The notes under the pieces are model-generated. The model was given only the letters and a program-made list of their open reading frames with translations. It was not told where the DNA came from and did no database searches. Below, piece after piece: positions 33,289-41,482 of a stretch of 64,000 nucleotides of DNA (position 1 is the first letter of the stretch; every line of letters starts with the position of its first letter). The position numbers and the translations under genes were made by a program. The stretch is from Paraburkholderia kururiensis (GTDB lineage Bacteria > Pseudomonadota > Gammaproteobacteria > Burkholderiales > Burkholderiaceae): NCBI RefSeq assembly GCF_034424375.1, contig NZ_CP139965.1, positions 1,798,001 through 1,862,000 on the forward strand, in the 5' to 3' direction.

Positions 33289-34353
33289 ATGCGTTACAAC
33301 CAGCTGGGCCGCACAGGCGTGTTCGTTTCCGAGCTGTGTCTCGGCACGATGACGTTCGGCGGCGAAGGCAGCATGTGGCAGCAGATCGGCGAAGTGCAGC
33401 AAGGCGATGCTGAGCGGCTCATCGGCCGCGCGCTGGAAGCGGGCATCAATTTCATCGATACCGCCGACGTCTATTCGCAGGGCCGCTCCGAGCAGATCAC
33501 GGGGCAGGCGCTGAAAAACCTCAAGGTGCCGCGCGACAAGGTGGTGGTCGCGACCAAGGTGTATGGCCAGGTCGGCGAGTGGCCGAATTCGCGCGGCGCG
33601 TCGCGCTACCACATCCTCGACGGCGTGAAGGCCAGCCTGAAGCGCCTGCAGCTCGATCACATCGACCTCTACCAGATTCACGGCTTCGATCCCGCCACGC
33701 CCATCGAAGAAACGGTGCGCGCGCTCGATACGCTCGTCGAGCACGGCCACGTGCGCTATGTCGGCGTGTCGAACTGGGCCGCGTGGCAGATCGCGAAGGC
33801 GCTGGGCATTGCGGAGCGCCTCGGCCTTGCGCGCTTCGAAACGCTGCAGGCGTACTACACGCTCGCGGGACGCGACCTCGAACGCGAGATCGTGCCGATG
33901 CTGCAAAGCGAAGGCGTGGGGCTCATGGTGTGGAGTCCGCTCGCCGGTGGTCTGCTCTCGGGCAAGTACGGGCGCGATCAGCAGGGCGAAGCCGGCAGCC
34001 GCCGCACGACGTTCGACTTTCCGCCCGTCAACCGTGAGCGCGCATGGGACTGCGTGGACGCGATGCGCGGCATCGCGCAGAGCAAGGGCGTGTCCGTCGC
34101 GCAGATCGCGCTTGCGTGGCTGCTGCACCAGCGCGTCGTGACCACGGTGATCGTGGGCGCGAAGCGGCTCGAACAGCTCGACGACAACATCGCGGCCACC
34201 CAGGTCGAACTCACCGCCGACGAACTCGCGAAGCTCGACGAAGTGAGCCGCCTGCCCGCCGAGTACCCGGGCTGGATGCTCGCGCGGCAGGGCGACCCGC
34301 GCCGCGAGCAGATCGCGCAGTCGCGGCATCCGCGGGGCGCCGCGGGGCAGTGA
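33289..34353 (+). CDS. Aldo/keto reductase
   Basis: ATG 33289 gives 354 residues beginning MRYNQLGRTGVFVSELCLGT. The catalytic tetrad is recognisable: Asp and Tyr in 'NFIDTADVYSQGRSEQ', Lys in 'VVVATKVYG', and His in 'LYQIHGFDP'. The NADPH-binding 'TTVIVGAKRLEQLDDN' near the C-terminus is also present. It is a cytosolic TIM-barrel NADPH-dependent reductase of carbonyl compounds, similar to the YajO/tas-like subgroup. Substrate is not predictable. It is divergent from lhr and ends 495 bases before the dismutase gene. Confidence 0.93.
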   Translation: MRYNQLGRTGVFVSELCLGTMTFGGEGSMWQQIGEVQQGDAERLIGRALEAGINFIDTADVYSQGRSEQITGQALKNLKVPRDKVVVATKVYGQVGEWPNSRGASRYHILDGVKASLKRLQLDHIDLYQIHGFDPATPIEETVRALDTLVEHGHVRYVGVSNWAAWQIAKALGIAERLGLARFETLQAYYTLAGRDLEREIVPMLQSEGVGLMVWSPLAGGLLSGKYGRDQQGEAGSRRTTFDFPPVNRERAWDCVDAMRGIAQSKGVSVAQIALAWLLHQRVVTTVIVGAKRLEQLDDNIAATQVELTADELAKLDEVSRLPAEYPGWMLARQGDPRREQIAQSRHPRGAAGQ

Positions 34354-34739
34354 TGCAGGGTGATGCCTGTTGGTCGGCGGCCGGACGAGGCGCGGTGCCG
34401 GCCGTCCACAGCGAAGGTTGGCTTCTCTTCTACCGTGGGCGCCAGCGCCGCTGGCGTCGAGTGTTGGCTTGGACGATGGGCTCCGAACGCTAACACCGGC
34501 TGCCGGCTCCGCCGCCCAGGCTCAGGCTCCGGTTCAGACGACTCGTCGTCGCCGGTCTGAGCGGCGCCGGCCGTGTTCGTGCGGTTCGATGGACTCGCGC
34601 CGCCCTGTTTGGCCGACCCGCCCGAACTGCCCGAGCCGCCCGGCTCGCCGGAGCCGCTCATCAGACTTGGCGCGCGCAGGCCCATCACGGTGGCCTTGAA
34701 GCGATGCCGCGCGTGCCGGTGTTTCGCCGAAAATTTCAT
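33978..34739 (-). CDS. Possible small basic protein gene, antisense at its 3' end to the reductase
   Basis: At 34739 an ATG with an AAGGAG ribosome binding site eight bases upstream opens a frame MKFSAKHRHARHRFKATVMG, followed by Gly/Ser-rich and Glu/Pro-rich stretches. The frame stays open to 33978, giving 253 residues, but the last 375 bases lie opposite the aldo/keto reductase gene. The first about 110 residues occupy the otherwise empty gap 34354-34739. Either the real protein is short and a frameshift hides its stop, or this is not a gene. No family is recognised. Confidence 0.3.
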   Translation of the reverse strand: MKFSAKHRHARHRFKATVMGLRAPSLMSGSGEPGGSGSSGGSAKQGGASPSNRTNTAGAAQTGDDESSEPEPEPGRRSRQPVLAFGAHRPSQHSTPAALAPTVEEKPTFAVDGRHRASSGRRPTGITLHHCPAAPRGCRDCAICSRRGSPCRASIQPGYSAGRRLTSSSFASSSAVSSTWVAAMLSSSCSSRFAPTITVVTTRWCSSHASAICATDTPLLCAMPRIASTQSHARSRLTGGKSNVVRRLPASPC

Positions 34740-34848
34740 CGTGGGTGCTCCTTCATGGCATAGGGGCACGCATGGCCCGCGTGCCCTTGTTGTCGATCGC
34801 CGGTGTCTTGCCCGATCGATACGCTTCTACGTCGCGTCGCCCATCGCC

Positions 34849-35634
34849 TCACGCGCTCATGCGCGCGAAGTTCGTGCTCGCGAAATCCCAATTGATGAGC
34901 TTCGCCGTGACGTGCTCGAGATACTCGGGCCGGCGGTTCTGGTATTGCAGGTAGTACGCGTGTTCCCAGACATCGACCGTGAGCAGCGGCACGAGTCCGT
35001 GTGCGAGCGGCGTATCCGCGTTGCCGGTCTTGATGACCGCGAGCTTGCCGTGCTGCGCCACGAGCCAGCCCCAGCCGCTGCCGAACTGCGACGCGCTCAC
35101 GGCGGCGAGCTTCGAGGTCAGCTGGTCCACCGACCCGAAGTCGCGCACGATGGCCGCGTTCAGCGCTTCCGAAGGGCGCGTGGGCGACGGGCTCAGCGAC
35201 TGCCAGTAGAAGTTGTGATTCCACGCCTGTGCCGCGTTGTTGAACACGGCCTCGTGCTCGGGCACGCCATAGGTCGCGACGATCAGCGCTTCGAGCGACT
35301 GCCCCGCGAACGGCGTATTCGGCGTGAGCTTCGCGAGGTTGTCGAAGTAGCCGCGATGGTGCTTGCCGTAGTGAAACGAGACGGTTTGCGCCGAGATCAC
35401 GGGCTCCAGCGCGTTTTCGGCGTAAGGCAGCGGCGGCAGCGTTTGCGGCGATGCGCCCGATACTGCCGTGCGGCTGCCCGCAGGTGCGGCGCCGCCCGGC
35501 GTCTGCGCGGCGGCCGTATTCACCGTACCCACGAGCCCCGCCGCGCCGCCGATGCCGGCGAGCGCAAGCCCGGCCCCGCTGGCGGCGGTTTTCGTGAGGA
35601 AGGCGCGGCGTGCCGCGAGCGTCTGTTCGTTCAT
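34849..35634 (-). CDS. sodB: Tat-exported iron-type superoxide dismutase
   Basis: The 261-residue protein starts MNEQTLAARRAFLTKTAASG, a twin-arginine signal (RRAFLTK) with a hydrophobic stretch to about residue 44. The mature part is a full Fe/Mn superoxide dismutase. It has 'FHYGKHHRGYF', 'AAQAWNHNFYW' (Gln-bearing, as in iron enzymes), 'GSGWGWL' and 'DVWEHAYY', which supply the His, His, Asp and His metal ligands. Folded export by Tat would place it in the periplasm, where most bacterial dismutases are CuZn. It removes superoxide. It is divergent from the PfpI gene at 35906. Confidence 0.93.
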   Translation of the reverse strand: MNEQTLAARRAFLTKTAASGAGLALAGIGGAAGLVGTVNTAAAQTPGGAAPAGSRTAVSGASPQTLPPLPYAENALEPVISAQTVSFHYGKHHRGYFDNLAKLTPNTPFAGQSLEALIVATYGVPEHEAVFNNAAQAWNHNFYWQSLSPSPTRPSEALNAAIVRDFGSVDQLTSKLAAVSASQFGSGWGWLVAQHGKLAVIKTGNADTPLAHGLVPLLTVDVWEHAYYLQYQNRRPEYLEHVTAKLINWDFASTNFARMSA

Positions 35635-35905
35635 GGAAGCCTCGAATAGGAGTGGAGCAGGTAGAGAGCGAAGGGGGTCGCCACCCGAAAACAGCTGACG
35701 CCCTCGGGTTGTTCCATCGTGAAGCCCCGTTTTTTCCGGAATATTTCGCGTGCGGGATGGAATAAGCGGGACGGCGCGCGTGTTCCGTCGCGCCCTCGCG
35801 GGCATACCCCTTGCTGAAACTCACAGGCAGACCGCATGCGCTGCCGATGCGCGGCGCGTGCGGTGCCGCTTCAACCTGTTTCCTATTTTTTGAGGAGTTC
35901 CACTG

Positions 35906-36460
35906 ATGTCCGACACACTTCAAGGCTGCAAGGTGGCCGTGCTGGCCGTGGATGGTTTCGAGCAGGCCGAACTCGTGGAGCCGCAGCGCGCGCTGGCGGG
36001 CGCAGGCGCAACGGTTCACGTGATTTCCGCGAAGCCCGGCAAGATCCAGGGGTTCAAGCACGTCGACAAGGGCGATAGCGTCGCCGTCGACAAGACCTTC
36101 GACAACGCGAAGCCCGACGAGTACGACGCCGTGGTGCTGCCCGGCGGCGTGGTGAACGGCGATGCGATCCGGCTCATCCCGCAGGCGCAGGCCTTCGTGA
36201 AAGCGGTGGACGCCGCGAAGAAGCCCGTGGCGGTGATCTGCCACGGCGGATGGCTGCCCGTGTCCGCGGGCATCGTGAAAGGCCACACCATGACGAGCTG
36301 GCCGTCGCTGCAGGACGACCTTCGCAACGCAGGTGCCACGTGGGTGGACAAGGAAGTGGTGGAAGACGGCAACTTCATCACGAGCCGCAAGCCCGACGAT
36401 CTGCCCGCGTTCAACAAGGCGCTGATCGCGCGGCTTTCGCAGCAGCATCAGCGTGCATGA
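35906..36460 (+). CDS. PfpI/DJ-1 family protein (YhbO-like)
   Basis: The 184-residue protein has the class I glutamine-amidotransferase-like fold. The nucleophile elbow AVICHGGW places Cys112-His113, and the conserved acidic residue near the N-terminus lies in 'VDGFEQAELVEP'. This is the PfpI/YhbO/YraA group, associated with stress survival and with glyoxalase or protein deglycase activities, the latter disputed. A GAGGAG site precedes the ATG. The gene is followed by small stress-type genes on the same strand. Confidence 0.92.
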   Translation: MSDTLQGCKVAVLAVDGFEQAELVEPQRALAGAGATVHVISAKPGKIQGFKHVDKGDSVAVDKTFDNAKPDEYDAVVLPGGVVNGDAIRLIPQAQAFVKAVDAAKKPVAVICHGGWLPVSAGIVKGHTMTSWPSLQDDLRNAGATWVDKEVVEDGNFITSRKPDDLPAFNKALIARLSQQHQRA

Positions 36461-36538
36461 GCGCGCATGAACGTGTTCGGCCCGTGCATCCGCTGACTGC
36501 ATGCCTGAACCCGGCCCCTTCGTGCGGAGATGCCCGAG

Positions 36539-36817
36539 ATGAACATCCGCTTTCCCGATGAAGCACCGGTCTTCGACGGCTCTGCTCTCGCGCTGCGGTT
36601 CGTGGCCGAAGTGGACGGCGAGCCGGTGGTCTGTTCGGTGACGGCCGAGGCGCTGGAAGACCACTTCGGCGCGCGCTCGGCCCTCGAAGCCGAACTGGTG
36701 GGCGCGTTCCAGCGCGGCCGTGAATCGATTCACCGCGTGTGCCGCGACGCGCTCGAACAGACGGGCGGCGAGGGCGCGGCGCTGCACAGCGGACTCTTTC
36801 GCATGGACAGGCACTGA
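36539..36817 (+). CDS. DUF1488 family small protein
   Basis: The 92-residue protein starts MNIRFPDEAPVFDGSALALR, with GGAG nine bases upstream of ATG 36539 (the ATG nine bases earlier is too close to that site). The conserved core 'VCSVTAEALEDHFGARS' and the end 'LHSGLFRM' define DUF1488, whose function is unknown. A second member with the same core stands at 51715, so the window holds two paralogues. It follows the PfpI gene by 78 bases. Confidence 0.85.
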   Translation: MNIRFPDEAPVFDGSALALRFVAEVDGEPVVCSVTAEALEDHFGARSALEAELVGAFQRGRESIHRVCRDALEQTGGEGAALHSGLFRMDRH

Positions 36818-37092
36818 ACGCGCGGCAGGTCATGTGCAGTGCAGGTCAGCACGAGGCGCATGACCGGGCACTGCATATGCTGCCACTTTCTGCATGCGCT
36901 CGATGGTGCAGGTGCAACGTGCACTCAGGTGCAGGTTCGTTGGCACGCGTTCGGTTTGCATGCGTGCAAACGCAGGCTCGCAGGCAACCGCAGGCTCGAA
37001 TTCGAGTGCACTCGAATGCAGCCTCAAATGCCGCCTCAAGCGCAGGCTCGAGCGCAATCTCAAGCACAGATTCAAACGCAAAGGGGGACGCC
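36818..37092. repeat. Low-complexity, repeat-rich intergenic tract
   Basis: The 275 bases before the next gene contain loosely repeated words such as GCAGGCTCG, CAGGTGCA and GCCTCAA. The left part resembles the TGCA-rich tract at 640-830. No gene with a plausible start is seen. The last 12 bases supply an AAGGGGG ribosome binding site for the following gene. Confidence 0.5.
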
Positions 37093-37644
37093 ATGTCGCT
37101 GATCGTCGCCGGCCGCTTCACCACCTTTCCCGCCGCCGAGGCTGCTGCCCAGCGGCTTTTCGATCACGGCTTCATCGAAGAAGACGTGTCGCTCTTTTAC
37201 GTGAACCCGGGCGGGCAGCATGCGCGCTTTCCCGTGGGCGGCGACGAATACGCCGACCCGCAGGCCGAGCAGAGCTCGAAGGGCGCGGGCAAGGGCGTCG
37301 TCATCGGGTCGGTGATCGGGGCTGTGGTGGGCGTGGCCATCTTCAGCGTGTTTTCCGCGCCCGTGATCATCTGGATTGCCGCCGCGGGCGTGGGCGCCTA
37401 TGTGGGCTCGCTCGCGGGCGCCATGTCGCATACGCGCGGCGGCGGCAAACGGCGCGAGACCGTGCACGGCCGCTCGCATCCGTCGGGCGTGCTGCTCGCC
37501 GTGCACGTCACCGCGGAGAACCAGCAGGAAGCCGCGCGCCTCTTGCGCGAGGGCGGCGCCGAAGAGATCGAACGCGCAAACGGGCGCTGGCAGCAACGTC
37601 GCTGGGTGGACTTCGATCCCACGCGAGAGCCGCAAACCATGTAG
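37093..37644 (+). CDS. Glycine-zipper membrane-associated stress protein
   Basis: The 183-residue protein starts MSLIVAGRFTTFPAAEAAAQ. An N-terminal alpha/beta segment (about 1-60) is followed by two hydrophobic Gly/Ala/Val helices (about 70-115: GKGVVIGSVIGAVVGVAIFS, IIWIAAAGVGAYVGSLAGAM) of glycine-zipper type. A C-terminal 'SGVLLAVHVTAENQQEAARL' half then resembles the N-terminal fold. This layout matches small general-stress proteins that put a hydrophobic zipper between two ferredoxin-like halves. The function is unknown. It is followed by another small stress-type gene. Confidence 0.75.
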   Translation: MSLIVAGRFTTFPAAEAAAQRLFDHGFIEEDVSLFYVNPGGQHARFPVGGDEYADPQAEQSSKGAGKGVVIGSVIGAVVGVAIFSVFSAPVIIWIAAAGVGAYVGSLAGAMSHTRGGGKRRETVHGRSHPSGVLLAVHVTAENQQEAARLLREGGAEEIERANGRWQQRRWVDFDPTREPQTM

Positions 37645-37802
37645 CCGGCGCAGGACACACGCGTTTAAGGCATACGCGTTTAAGCGCGCGCTCGACGCCG
37701 GACGTTCGACGTGCCCACGTGTGCGCACCACCCGGCGTGCACAGCGGGCAAGGGACGCAGACGCGCGGCGCGGCTCGCGCATTCTCGCAAGGAGGCGTTC
37801 AC

Positions 37803-38243
37803 ATGGCTGACGTCATCGCAGTGCTCAACGATCTCGTCGAAACGTCGACGGACGGCGACCGCGGCTTTCGCAAGGCCGCCGAAGACGCGCAGAGCGAGGA
37901 ACTCAAGGCGCTGTTCATCGAGCGCGCCGACCTCTGCGCACGCGGCGCGCGCGAATTGCAGGACGCCATTCAAGGCATGGGCGGCAAGCCGGGCACGGGC
38001 GGGTCGCTCGCGGGCAGCCTGCATCGCGGCTGGGTCGACGTGCGGCTCTCCATTACCGGCCGCACCGATCGCGGCATTCTGGCCGAATGCGAGAAGGCCG
38101 AGGACGTGGCGAAAGCACGCTACGAGGCCGCGCTCGCGGCCGATTTACCCGACGACGTGCGGCCCATCGTCGAGCGTCACTACGACGTGTTGATCCGCAT
38201 GCACGAGCGCATCCGCGCGCTGCGCGATGCGGCGTCGAGATAG
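37803..38243 (+). CDS. PA2169-type four-helix-bundle protein (DUF2383)
   Basis: The 146-residue protein starts MADVIAVLNDLVETSTDGDR and is a four-helix bundle with the conserved 'FRKAAEDAQSEELKALFIER' segment and the C-terminal 'IVERHYDVLIRMHERIRAL'. It belongs to the ferritin-like DUF2383/PA2169 family, seen among stress-induced genes of pseudomonads and Burkholderia. No iron-binding set typical of ferritins is evident, and the role is unknown. An AAGGAGG site lies 10 bases upstream. Confidence 0.85.
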   Translation: MADVIAVLNDLVETSTDGDRGFRKAAEDAQSEELKALFIERADLCARGARELQDAIQGMGGKPGTGGSLAGSLHRGWVDVRLSITGRTDRGILAECEKAEDVAKARYEAALAADLPDDVRPIVERHYDVLIRMHERIRALRDAASR

Positions 38244-38322
38244 CGGGCTGGGCGCGCCGCAGAGCCCCAGCATCGCGTCCAGAGCGCGGCATCGGGCGCG
38301 TGGCCCATGCCGCGCTCCGTTC

Positions 38323-38676
38323 TCAGTCCGTGGCCGACACCTTCAGTTCGTTCTTCACGACCTTCACGCCCGAGAGGCCCTGCGCGGCCTCCGCGGCGGC
38401 CGTCCTGTCGCCCGAGGTGGGCACCGTGCCCGTGAGCCACACCACGCCGTTGCGCGTCTTCACGTGAATGTGCGTGGACTTCACGTTCTTGCTGATCAGC
38501 GTGGCCTTCACCTTCGTCGTGATGGTTGCGTCGTCGAGCCGCTGGCCCATCGTCTCGGACCCCGCCGGCGGGGCCGAGCTTTCCTGCGCGCTGACGTTCA
38601 TCGCGAAGAGGGCGCAGGCGGCGGACGCCGCACACGCAATCACGCAGGCGGACCTGATGACTGGAGCGATTTTCAT
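38323..38676 (-). CDS. Periplasmic single-BON-domain protein
   Basis: ATG 38676 gives 117 residues with a signal peptide (about 1-32, ending NVSAQ). One BON domain follows (about 52-115) with 'DATITTKVKATLISKNVKST' and 'VVWLTGTVPTSGDRTAAAEA', as in OsmY/Kbp-type proteins. BON domains bind membranes or other envelope components and are often osmotic- or stress-induced. GGAGG lies before the ATG. It is convergent with the DUF2383 gene and divergent from rpoN. Confidence 0.9.
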   Translation of the reverse strand: MKIAPVIRSACVIACAASAACALFAMNVSAQESSAPPAGSETMGQRLDDATITTKVKATLISKNVKSTHIHVKTRNGVVWLTGTVPTSGDRTAAAEAAQGLSGVKVVKNELKVSATD

Positions 38677-39009
38677 TGTGCGTTCCTCCCTGATTGCTGG
38701 TTTCGCAGTCAGCTTTACCGCAAGCCGCGTGCCGCGCCGCGGCATGTCATGCGCGCGCAGCAAGCCTTACCGGCGCAACGCCGCGCGAGCCCTTGCGCGT
38801 GGCGTTTTCGCGCATGGCGCGCTGCGTGAAGCCGCGCTCGCCTGACCGGCGCACGCTTCTTGCCGGACCTTTGTAAAAAGCGCGATGCCGCACACTCGTC
38901 AGCAACGGTTGCTCGCGCACGAACGCTTTACGGAACAACGCATTGCGTCCGCTGGTACAGCAGTTGCTTTTCTGGGGCTTGTCATCGATGTGACTCACTC
39001 AGGACTGCC
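38677..39009. other. Intergenic region between the BON gene and rpoN
   Basis: No gene is supported in these 333 bases. They separate two divergent genes and must contain both promoters. No clear operator, repeat or hairpin was recognised. Confidence 0.4.
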
Positions 39010-40485
39010 ATGCCGCCTTCAATTGAGCTACGTACAAGACAACACCTCGCCCTCACGCCCCGGCTGCAGCAATCCGTACGGCTGTTGCAGTTGTCGTCGC
39101 TCGAGTTCCAGCAGGAACTGCGCAATGCGCTCGACACCAATCCGTTTCTCGAATACACGCCCGCGCCCGGCGAGGACGGCGACACGCCGCCTGCCGCACG
39201 CGAGGACGGGCTCGCCCCGCCCGCCGAACTGCCGGGTTCCACCGACATGCCCGGCGTAGCCGAAGAGTCGGGCGCCGAACGCACCATGCAGGACGAGCCG
39301 GCCGGCGGCTACATGGCCGACGCGCCCGAGCGCATGGGCCTGCGCCGCAGCAACCAGGACGACGACGGCCAGGGCTCCGATCCCGCGGACTGGGTCCGCA
39401 TGCAGCCCACGCTGCGCGAGCAGCTGCACGAGGCGCTGCGTCTCTATCCGCTGGGCCCGCGCGACCGCGAGGCGGCCCGCATCGTCATCGAAGCACTCGA
39501 CGACGACGGCTATCTGCGCCAGGACCTGGACGAACTCGCGGCGGTGGCCGACTTCGCGCCGCCGCTCACGGAAAGCGAACTCGTGATCGCGTTGCGGCTC
39601 GTGCAGTCGCTCGACCGGCCCGGCATCGGCGCGCGCTCGCTCTCCGAATGCCTCACGCTGCAACTCGACGCCATGCCGGCCACTACGCCGGGCCGCGACA
39701 TCGCACGCGAGATCGCGGCCCATCATCTCGAACGGCTCGCGCGCCGCGAACAGGCCGAACTGCAAAAGCAGCTGGGCTGCGATGCCGACGCGCTGCGCGT
39801 GGCCTGCGCGCTCGTGCGCAAGCTCGACCCGAAGCCCGGCAATCACTACGGACGCGCCGAAGACAGCTACGTGGTGCCCGATGTGATCGTGCGCGCGGTG
39901 CGCAACAAGTGGGTCGTGACGATCAACCCCGCGGTGCTGCCGCGCGCGCGCATCCATCGGCTCTATGCGGAGCTGTTCGCGCAGTCGGCCGGGTCGAGCC
40001 ATTCGCCGCTCGCGCAACAGTTGCAGGAAGCGCGCTGGCTGATCCGCAACGCGCAGAAGCGCTTCGAAACCATCCTGCGTGTGGGCGAGTGCATCGTGCA
40101 GCACCAGCGCGCGTTCTTCCAGTACGGCGAGATCGCGCTCAAGCCGCTCGTGCTGCGCGACATCGCCGAGGAACTGGGCCTGCACGAATCCACCATCTCG
40201 CGCGCCACGGGCAACAAGTACATGGCCACGCCGCGCGGCATCTTCGAGTTCAAGCACTTCTTTCCGCGCGAACTCGAAACGGAAAGCGGCGGCCGTTGTT
40301 CGGCGGCCGCCGTGCGTGCGCTGTTGAAGGAAATGATCGAGGCCGAGAATGCGCGCGAGCCGCTATCGGACGTCGCGCTTGCGAAGATGCTAGCCGATCA
40401 GGGCGTGATGGTGGCGCGGCGGACCGTCACCAAGTACCGTCGCCAGATGAAGGTGCCGCCGGCGGATCTGCGGCGCAATCTGTAG
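39010..40485 (+). CDS. rpoN: RNA polymerase sigma-54 factor, stand-alone copy
   Basis: The 491-residue protein has the Gln/Leu-rich activator-interaction region I (LRTRQHLALTPRLQQSVRLL) and an acidic, variable region II (about 55-115). The core-binding and HTH regions and the RpoN box VARRTVTKYRRQM (about 468-480) follow. Sigma-54 serves promoters with -24/-12 elements under enhancer-binding proteins. The usual chromosomal neighbours (lptB before, hpf and PTS genes after) are missing; an ABC importer is convergent instead. This suggests a second rpoN copy, as known in several Burkholderiaceae. Confidence 0.95.
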   Translation: MPPSIELRTRQHLALTPRLQQSVRLLQLSSLEFQQELRNALDTNPFLEYTPAPGEDGDTPPAAREDGLAPPAELPGSTDMPGVAEESGAERTMQDEPAGGYMADAPERMGLRRSNQDDDGQGSDPADWVRMQPTLREQLHEALRLYPLGPRDREAARIVIEALDDDGYLRQDLDELAAVADFAPPLTESELVIALRLVQSLDRPGIGARSLSECLTLQLDAMPATTPGRDIAREIAAHHLERLARREQAELQKQLGCDADALRVACALVRKLDPKPGNHYGRAEDSYVVPDVIVRAVRNKWVVTINPAVLPRARIHRLYAELFAQSAGSSHSPLAQQLQEARWLIRNAQKRFETILRVGECIVQHQRAFFQYGEIALKPLVLRDIAEELGLHESTISRATGNKYMATPRGIFEFKHFFPRELETESGGRCSAAAVRALLKEMIEAENAREPLSDVALAKMLADQGVMVARRTVTKYRRQMKVPPADLRRNL

Positions 40486-40714
40486 GCGAACCTGGAGACG
40501 GAACCTGGAGCGTTGGGGGCGGCGCGTTGCGCCAACGCGTGATCGGGCAAGAGGCGGGCGCGGCAGGCGCCTGCGGAGTTCGCGAGGTCGCCCGCTCGCT
40601 CGCGAAGGTGCTTGCCGCTTGGCCGTTCTCCGTCCCTGGCCTTTCGCCCTTCGTCCTTCGCCGCAGGCAGAGGCGCCTCAGTTGGCGCTCAACTGGCTGG
40701 CCCTCGGTTCGTCC

Positions 40715-41482
40715 TCAATCCGCCCATTCCTCGGGCAAGCCCTGCGTGAGCGTCGAAACGAAGCGCGCCGTTTCGGCCTCGCGCGGCCGCGTGAAGACAT
40801 CGCGCGCGGCGCCGGCTTCCACCACCACGCCGCTTTGCAGGAACACCACGCTGCGCGCGATCGATGCGGCAAGCCGCAGGTCGTGCGTGGCGATCAGCAT
40901 GGTCATGCCTTCGCGCGCGAGTTGCCGCAGCACGTCCACCACTTCGGCCGCGAGGCCGGGATCGAGCGCCGACGTGGGCTCGTCGCACAGCAGCACGTCG
41001 GGCGAAGGCGCCAGCGCCCGTGCAATCGCCACGCGCTGCTGCTGGCCACCGGAGAGCGTCATGGGCCAGGCGTCCGCCTTGTGATCGATGCCGACCTTCG
41101 CGAGCAGATCGAGCGCGCGCTGCCTTGCGCGCTCGCGGTCCCACTTCTGCACGGTGATGAGGCCTTCCATCACGTTTTCGATGACGCGCAGATGCGGAAA
41201 CAGCTGGAAGTTCTGGAACACCATGCCGGTGCGCCGGCGCACGCGCAGTACGGCTTCGCGCGCGGGCTTGGAGCCGCGCGTGAACGCGATGCGTTCGTCG
41301 CCGGCCTCCAGCGTGCCCGCGTCGGGAATCTCCAGCAGGTTCACGCAGCGCAAGAGCGTGCTCTTGCCGCTGCCCGACGGTCCGATCAGCGCCGTCACCG
41401 TGCCTTGCTCGAGCGTGAGGTCCACGGGCTTCAACACCTGGTGGTCGCCGAAATACTTTTCGATTTTCTCGAGCCTGATCAT
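40715..41482 (-). CDS. Polar amino-acid ABC importer, ATP-binding subunit
   Basis: The 255-residue protein has Walker A GPSGSGKS (about 34-41), Q-loop 'MVFQNFQLFPHL', signature 'LSGGQQQR', Walker B 'DVLLCDEPTSALDP' and the H-loop 'LIATHD', all typical of the GlnQ/TcyC group. Its ATG overlaps the permease stop (TGATG). It powers uptake through the adjacent permease with the binding protein at 42249. The binding protein resembles cystine- or glutamine-type receptors, so the transported amino acid is only guessed. Confidence 0.95.
   Translation of the reverse strand: MIRLEKIEKYFGDHQVLKPVDLTLEQGTVTALIGPSGSGKSTLLRCVNLLEIPDAGTLEAGDERIAFTRGSKPAREAVLRVRRRTGMVFQNFQLFPHLRVIENVMEGLITVQKWDRERARQRALDLLAKVGIDHKADAWPMTLSGGQQQRVAIARALAPSPDVLLCDEPTSALDPGLAAEVVDVLRQLAREGMTMLIATHDLRLAASIARSVVFLQSGVVVEAGAARDVFTRPREAETARFVSTLTQGLPEEWAD

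Noticed and set aside
40521..40533. Small hairpin GGCGC-GTT-GCGCC after rpoN as a terminator
   Set aside because: Only five base pairs and no T-run; such palindromes are frequent by chance at this GC content.
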